Assembly (NCBI GenBank): GCA_964405335.1
Contig: CAYONP010000020.1
Location: forward strand, 4,260 to 68,259
DNA from: CAYONP01 sp964405335
GTDB lineage: Bacteria > Armatimonadota > UBA10988
Length of the DNA: 64,000 nt
Reading direction: 5' to 3'
Shown here: positions 61,376 through 64,000 of the stretch, piece after piece
Layout: each line of letters begins with the position of its first letter
Numbering within the stretch: the stretch's first letter is position 1
The notes under the pieces: generated by a model
What the model was told of the DNA's origin: nothing
Seen by the model: only the letters and a program-made list of their open reading frames with translations
The model's database searches: none
Program-made: the position numbers and the translations under genes

Positions 61376-61836
61376 GTGCAACCAATCGGGCCGACCCGCA
61401 CTATGCCCAACACCTGATGATGGCCGCGCTCGACGGCGAACTACTCGGCGAGGAGGCCGCCGAACTCGAACGCCTGCTCGCCCGCGACGCCGGCCTGCGC
61501 GAGGAATGGGAGCAGCTCAATCGGGTCAAGCAAGTGGCCGGTGGCCTCAGCCTGCGACCGGCGCCGACCGAGACCTGGAACCTCTACTGGGAGTCGGTCT
61601 ACAACCGCCTCGAACGCGGGGTGGGCTGGTTCCTGACCGCGCTCGGCTTGGCCCTGGGCCTGTTCTACAGCGTCTGGTTCGGCATCGTGCGAGTGATCAC
61701 CGCCGACCGCCTGCCCTGGCCGCTCAAACTGGCGCTGCTCGCCCTGCTGGTCGGCGGTGCGGTGCTGGTGGTCAGCGTGCTGCGCGAGAAGTGGTTCGTC
61801 GCCCGCGACGATCCGTACAAGGACATCCAGCGATGA
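61372..61836 (+). CDS. Membrane anti-sigma-type protein
   Basis: The protein has 154 residues. The cytoplasmic N-terminus (MAALDGELLGEEAAELERLLARDAGLREEWEQL) is the acidic helical anti-sigma pattern, here without zinc-binding Cys. Two membrane helices follow (GWFLTALGLALGLFYSVWF; LALLALLVGGAVLVVSVL) and a short basic tail. GTG start overlapping the sigma gene; it should hold that factor at the membrane. Confidence 0.78.
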   Translation: MSATNRADPHYAQHLMMAALDGELLGEEAAELERLLARDAGLREEWEQLNRVKQVAGGLSLRPAPTETWNLYWESVYNRLERGVGWFLTALGLALGLFYSVWFGIVRVITADRLPWPLKLALLALLVGGAVLVVSVLREKWFVARDDPYKDIQR

Positions 61837-62162
61837 TCATCACCCCGGCCGCCGGAGTCGCCGGACATCACATGTGCCAGACGCTCGGCCTGGTGCGTGG
61901 CAACACCATTCGCGCCGGCGGCCTGCACGACGATGTCGTCGCCCGGATCAAGAACATGATCGGCGGCGAGGTCGAGGAGTACACCCGCCTGATCGCCGCC
62001 GCGCGCGAGCAGGCGATCGACCGCATGGTCCAGCAGGCGCGTGAGCTGGGCGCCAACGCGGTGACCGACGTCCGCTTCGCCAGCATCGAGCTGATGGAGG
62101 GCGCGGCCGAGATTCTGGTCTACGGCAACGCCTGCGTCATCGAGCCGTCAGACGACGGCTGA
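61833..62162 (+). CDS. YbjQ/UPF0145 family protein
   Basis: A 109-residue pentamer-forming family member. Signatures are GLVRGNTIRA, GGEVEEYTRLIAAAREQAIDRMVQQARELGANAV and VRFASIELMEGAAEILVYGNACVI. The function is uncertain (a heavy-metal-binding label is historic). It overlaps the anti-sigma stop by 4 bases and is thus part of the sigma operon. Confidence 0.88.
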   Translation: MIITPAAGVAGHHMCQTLGLVRGNTIRAGGLHDDVVARIKNMIGGEVEEYTRLIAAAREQAIDRMVQQARELGANAVTDVRFASIELMEGAAEILVYGNACVIEPSDDG

Positions 62163-62204
62163 ACCCGCGCTCGGACGGCGGCGTCGGCGGGGCTGGAGAG
62201 ATCG

Positions 62205-63752
62205 ATGCGCAGGCTGCTCGTGCCGCTGCTGCTCGCCACCCTGCCCTGCCTCGCCGCCCGCCGGCCCGGGACCATCGCCATTCCGATGCGCGACGGCGCC
62301 GCGCTGGCCGCCGACCTCTACCGCGCCGCCGGCGACGCGCCGGCGCCGGCGGTGGTCATCCACACGCCGTACAACAAGAACGGCTTCCGCGTCGTCTTCG
62401 CCCGCGACCAGCCCGACGATGCGCTGCTGGCCAGCGACGCCTATGCCTTTGTGGTGGTCGATTGGCGCGGCCGGCACGCCTCGCGCGCGGCCGGCGCGAT
62501 GGGACGCCTCGGCGAGGACGGCTACGACCTGGTCGAGTGGGTTGGCGCGCAGCCCTGGTGCGACGGCAAGGTCGGCATGTGGGGCGCCTCGGCGCTGGCC
62601 CAGGCGCAGTATCGCACCGCCGAGCAGCGGCCGCCGCACCTGGCCTGCGGCGTGCCTTTGGTGCCGCGTGGGTCATACGCCTACGAGAGTTTCTACCCCG
62701 GCGGCGTGCTTCGCCTCGAGCTGGTCGACACCCTCGACCTGCTCGGCTTCGGCATGAAACAGCGCATCGTCGAGCACCCGACCGAGGATGCCTTCTGGCG
62801 CACCGCGGCGCGGGTCTCGTGGCGGCCCGACCAGATCGCCGCGCCACTGCTGCTGATCGGCGGCTGGTACGACATCAACCTGACCGCCACGCTGTCGGAC
62901 TTCGCCGATCTGCGCCGGCGCGGTGATCCGGTTGCGCGCGATGGGCATCGCCTGCTGATTGGCCCGTGGAGCCACTCGGCGGTCGATCGGCGCGAGCAGG
63001 GCGAGCTCGAGTTCGCCGCCGCCGAGGGCGTCGCCGGCCGCGCCGCGCTGGCCTGGTGCGACCGCTGGCTGCGCGGCATCGAGCAGACCGACCGGCCACC
63101 GATCGAGTACTACCAGATGGGCGAGGAGGCCTGGCACGGCGCCGACCGCTGGCCGACACCCGGCGACGAGCAGGTCTGGTACCTGCAGGCGGACCGCACG
63201 CTCACGCCCGAGCCGCCGGGCTTCGACGGCGGCACGGTCGATTGGAGCTACGACCCGGCCGACCCCGCCCCGACGCTCGGCGGGCAGGTGCTGCGGCCGG
63301 GGGTGCCGGTCGGCCCACGCGATCAGAATGCGCTGCTGGAGCGCCGCGACGTGGTGGCCTTCACCACCCCGCCGCTGGGCGAGGCGACCGCGCTGCGCGG
63401 GCCGATGCGGGTCGATCTCGCGGCGACAGTCGAGCAATCCGAGACGACGCTGGCCGCCCGGCTGTGCCACGTCGACGCGGGCGGCCGGAGCATCCTGATC
63501 AGCGACGGCATCCGGCGCGTCAGCCACCGCCACGGCTCGGCGCAGCCGGCGCCGTTGGTCATCGGCGAGGTGGCCGAGGTCACGGTCGACCTGTCCGACA
63601 CGGCCTACACGGTGCCGGCGGGCGACCGCTTGCGGCTGGTCCTGAGCGTGGCCAACGCGCCGCGATTCGAGCCGCCCGCCGCGCCCGATCGCGTGCAGAT
63701 CTGGTGCGACGAGCGGCACGCCTCGGCGCTGCGGGTGACGGTGGCGCGCTGA
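62205..63752 (+). CDS. Exported CocE/NonD family alpha/beta hydrolase
   Basis: A 515-residue X-Pro dipeptidyl-peptidase-type hydrolase with signal peptide RRLLVPLLLATLPCLAA. The triad is Ser129 (GMWGASALA), Asp223 (GGWYDIN) and His257 (GPWSHS). A C-terminal jelly roll follows (DLAATVEQSETTLAARLCHVDAGG to DRVQIWCDE). It would cleave esters or amides, acyl-glycan or peptide. GGAG lies 6 bases before the ATG. Confidence 0.88.
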   Translation: MRRLLVPLLLATLPCLAARRPGTIAIPMRDGAALAADLYRAAGDAPAPAVVIHTPYNKNGFRVVFARDQPDDALLASDAYAFVVVDWRGRHASRAAGAMGRLGEDGYDLVEWVGAQPWCDGKVGMWGASALAQAQYRTAEQRPPHLACGVPLVPRGSYAYESFYPGGVLRLELVDTLDLLGFGMKQRIVEHPTEDAFWRTAARVSWRPDQIAAPLLLIGGWYDINLTATLSDFADLRRRGDPVARDGHRLLIGPWSHSAVDRREQGELEFAAAEGVAGRAALAWCDRWLRGIEQTDRPPIEYYQMGEEAWHGADRWPTPGDEQVWYLQADRTLTPEPPGFDGGTVDWSYDPADPAPTLGGQVLRPGVPVGPRDQNALLERRDVVAFTTPPLGEATALRGPMRVDLAATVEQSETTLAARLCHVDAGGRSILISDGIRRVSHRHGSAQPAPLVIGEVAEVTVDLSDTAYTVPAGDRLRLVLSVANAPRFEPPAAPDRVQIWCDERHASALRVTVAR

Positions 63753-63762
63753 TGCCTCGGCG

Positions 63763-64000
<238 letters not shown>

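Overview
The window is about 70% G+C, densely packed, and reads as bacterial chromosome. Genes often overlap by 4 bases (ATGA or GTGA), and GTG starts are common. The prepilin-like protein at 59.7-60.5 kb carries an N-terminal helix style (FPVFAKAREKARQSS) that I associate with Armatimonadota and neighbouring planctomycete-like phyla. This fits the many scattered glycoside hydrolases, URO-D family methyltransferases, a PhyH dioxygenase and a DUF6785-type membrane protein. I therefore infer a high-GC, glycan-degrading heterotroph of the Armatimonadota or a related phylum, with moderate confidence.

Layout. 0-2 kb: fatty acid synthesis (ACP, FabF) and a NUDIX hydrolase. 2-5.2 kb: exported lectin-like protein, ECF-like sigma and zinc-finger anti-sigma pair, nicotinate phosphoribosyltransferase. 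5.2-10.8 kb: dehydrogenase, PhyH dioxygenase, HicBA toxin-antitoxin, and a three-gene overlapping operon with a glycosidase-like protein. 10.9-21.1 kb: large exported glycan enzymes (GH39-like, beta-propeller, GH78, six-hairpin). 21.3-24.5 kb: a cytochrome bd-superfamily oxidase-like operon whose subunit I ends in a haem c domain. 24.5-28.9 kb: CAP protein, aspartate kinase with a clear promoter, SGNH hydrolase, URO-D methyltransferase. 28.9-31.5 kb: a low-GC island with a TIR protein and an unknown partner behind its own promoter and operator. 31.5-42.3 kb: DUF6785 membrane protein, GH130, AddB/AddA, GH2 beta-mannosidase. 42.4-46.1 kb: three QueC-like PP-loop ATPases around a sugar-transfer-type ATP-grasp enzyme. 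46.1-52.7 kb: SorC regulator and YgfZ, then a minus-strand operon ilvD-queC-queE-yjbQ-metallophosphoesterase. 52.8-59.2 kb: URO-D protein, exported repeat protein, GH172 with DUF4926, and a SIR2-like probable NADase. 59.3-64 kb: lipoprotein, prepilin, second ECF sigma/anti-sigma pair, YbjQ, CocE-type hydrolase, and Fe/Mn superoxide dismutase cut by the window edge.

Most worth pursuing: (1) the PP-loop x3 plus ATP-grasp cassette, which looks like an acyl-activation or conjugation pathway distinct from the genuine queuosine genes 4 kb away; (2) the TIR plus unknown-partner cassette and the separate SIR2-like protein, both in DNA of lower G+C and both candidate NAD-depleting defence effectors; (3) a dihydroxy-acid dehydratase with an apparent NTF2/SnoaL-like domain inserted in its middle; (4) the haem c-tailed bd-type subunit. 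No tRNA, rRNA, CRISPR array or intact insertion sequence was recognised.
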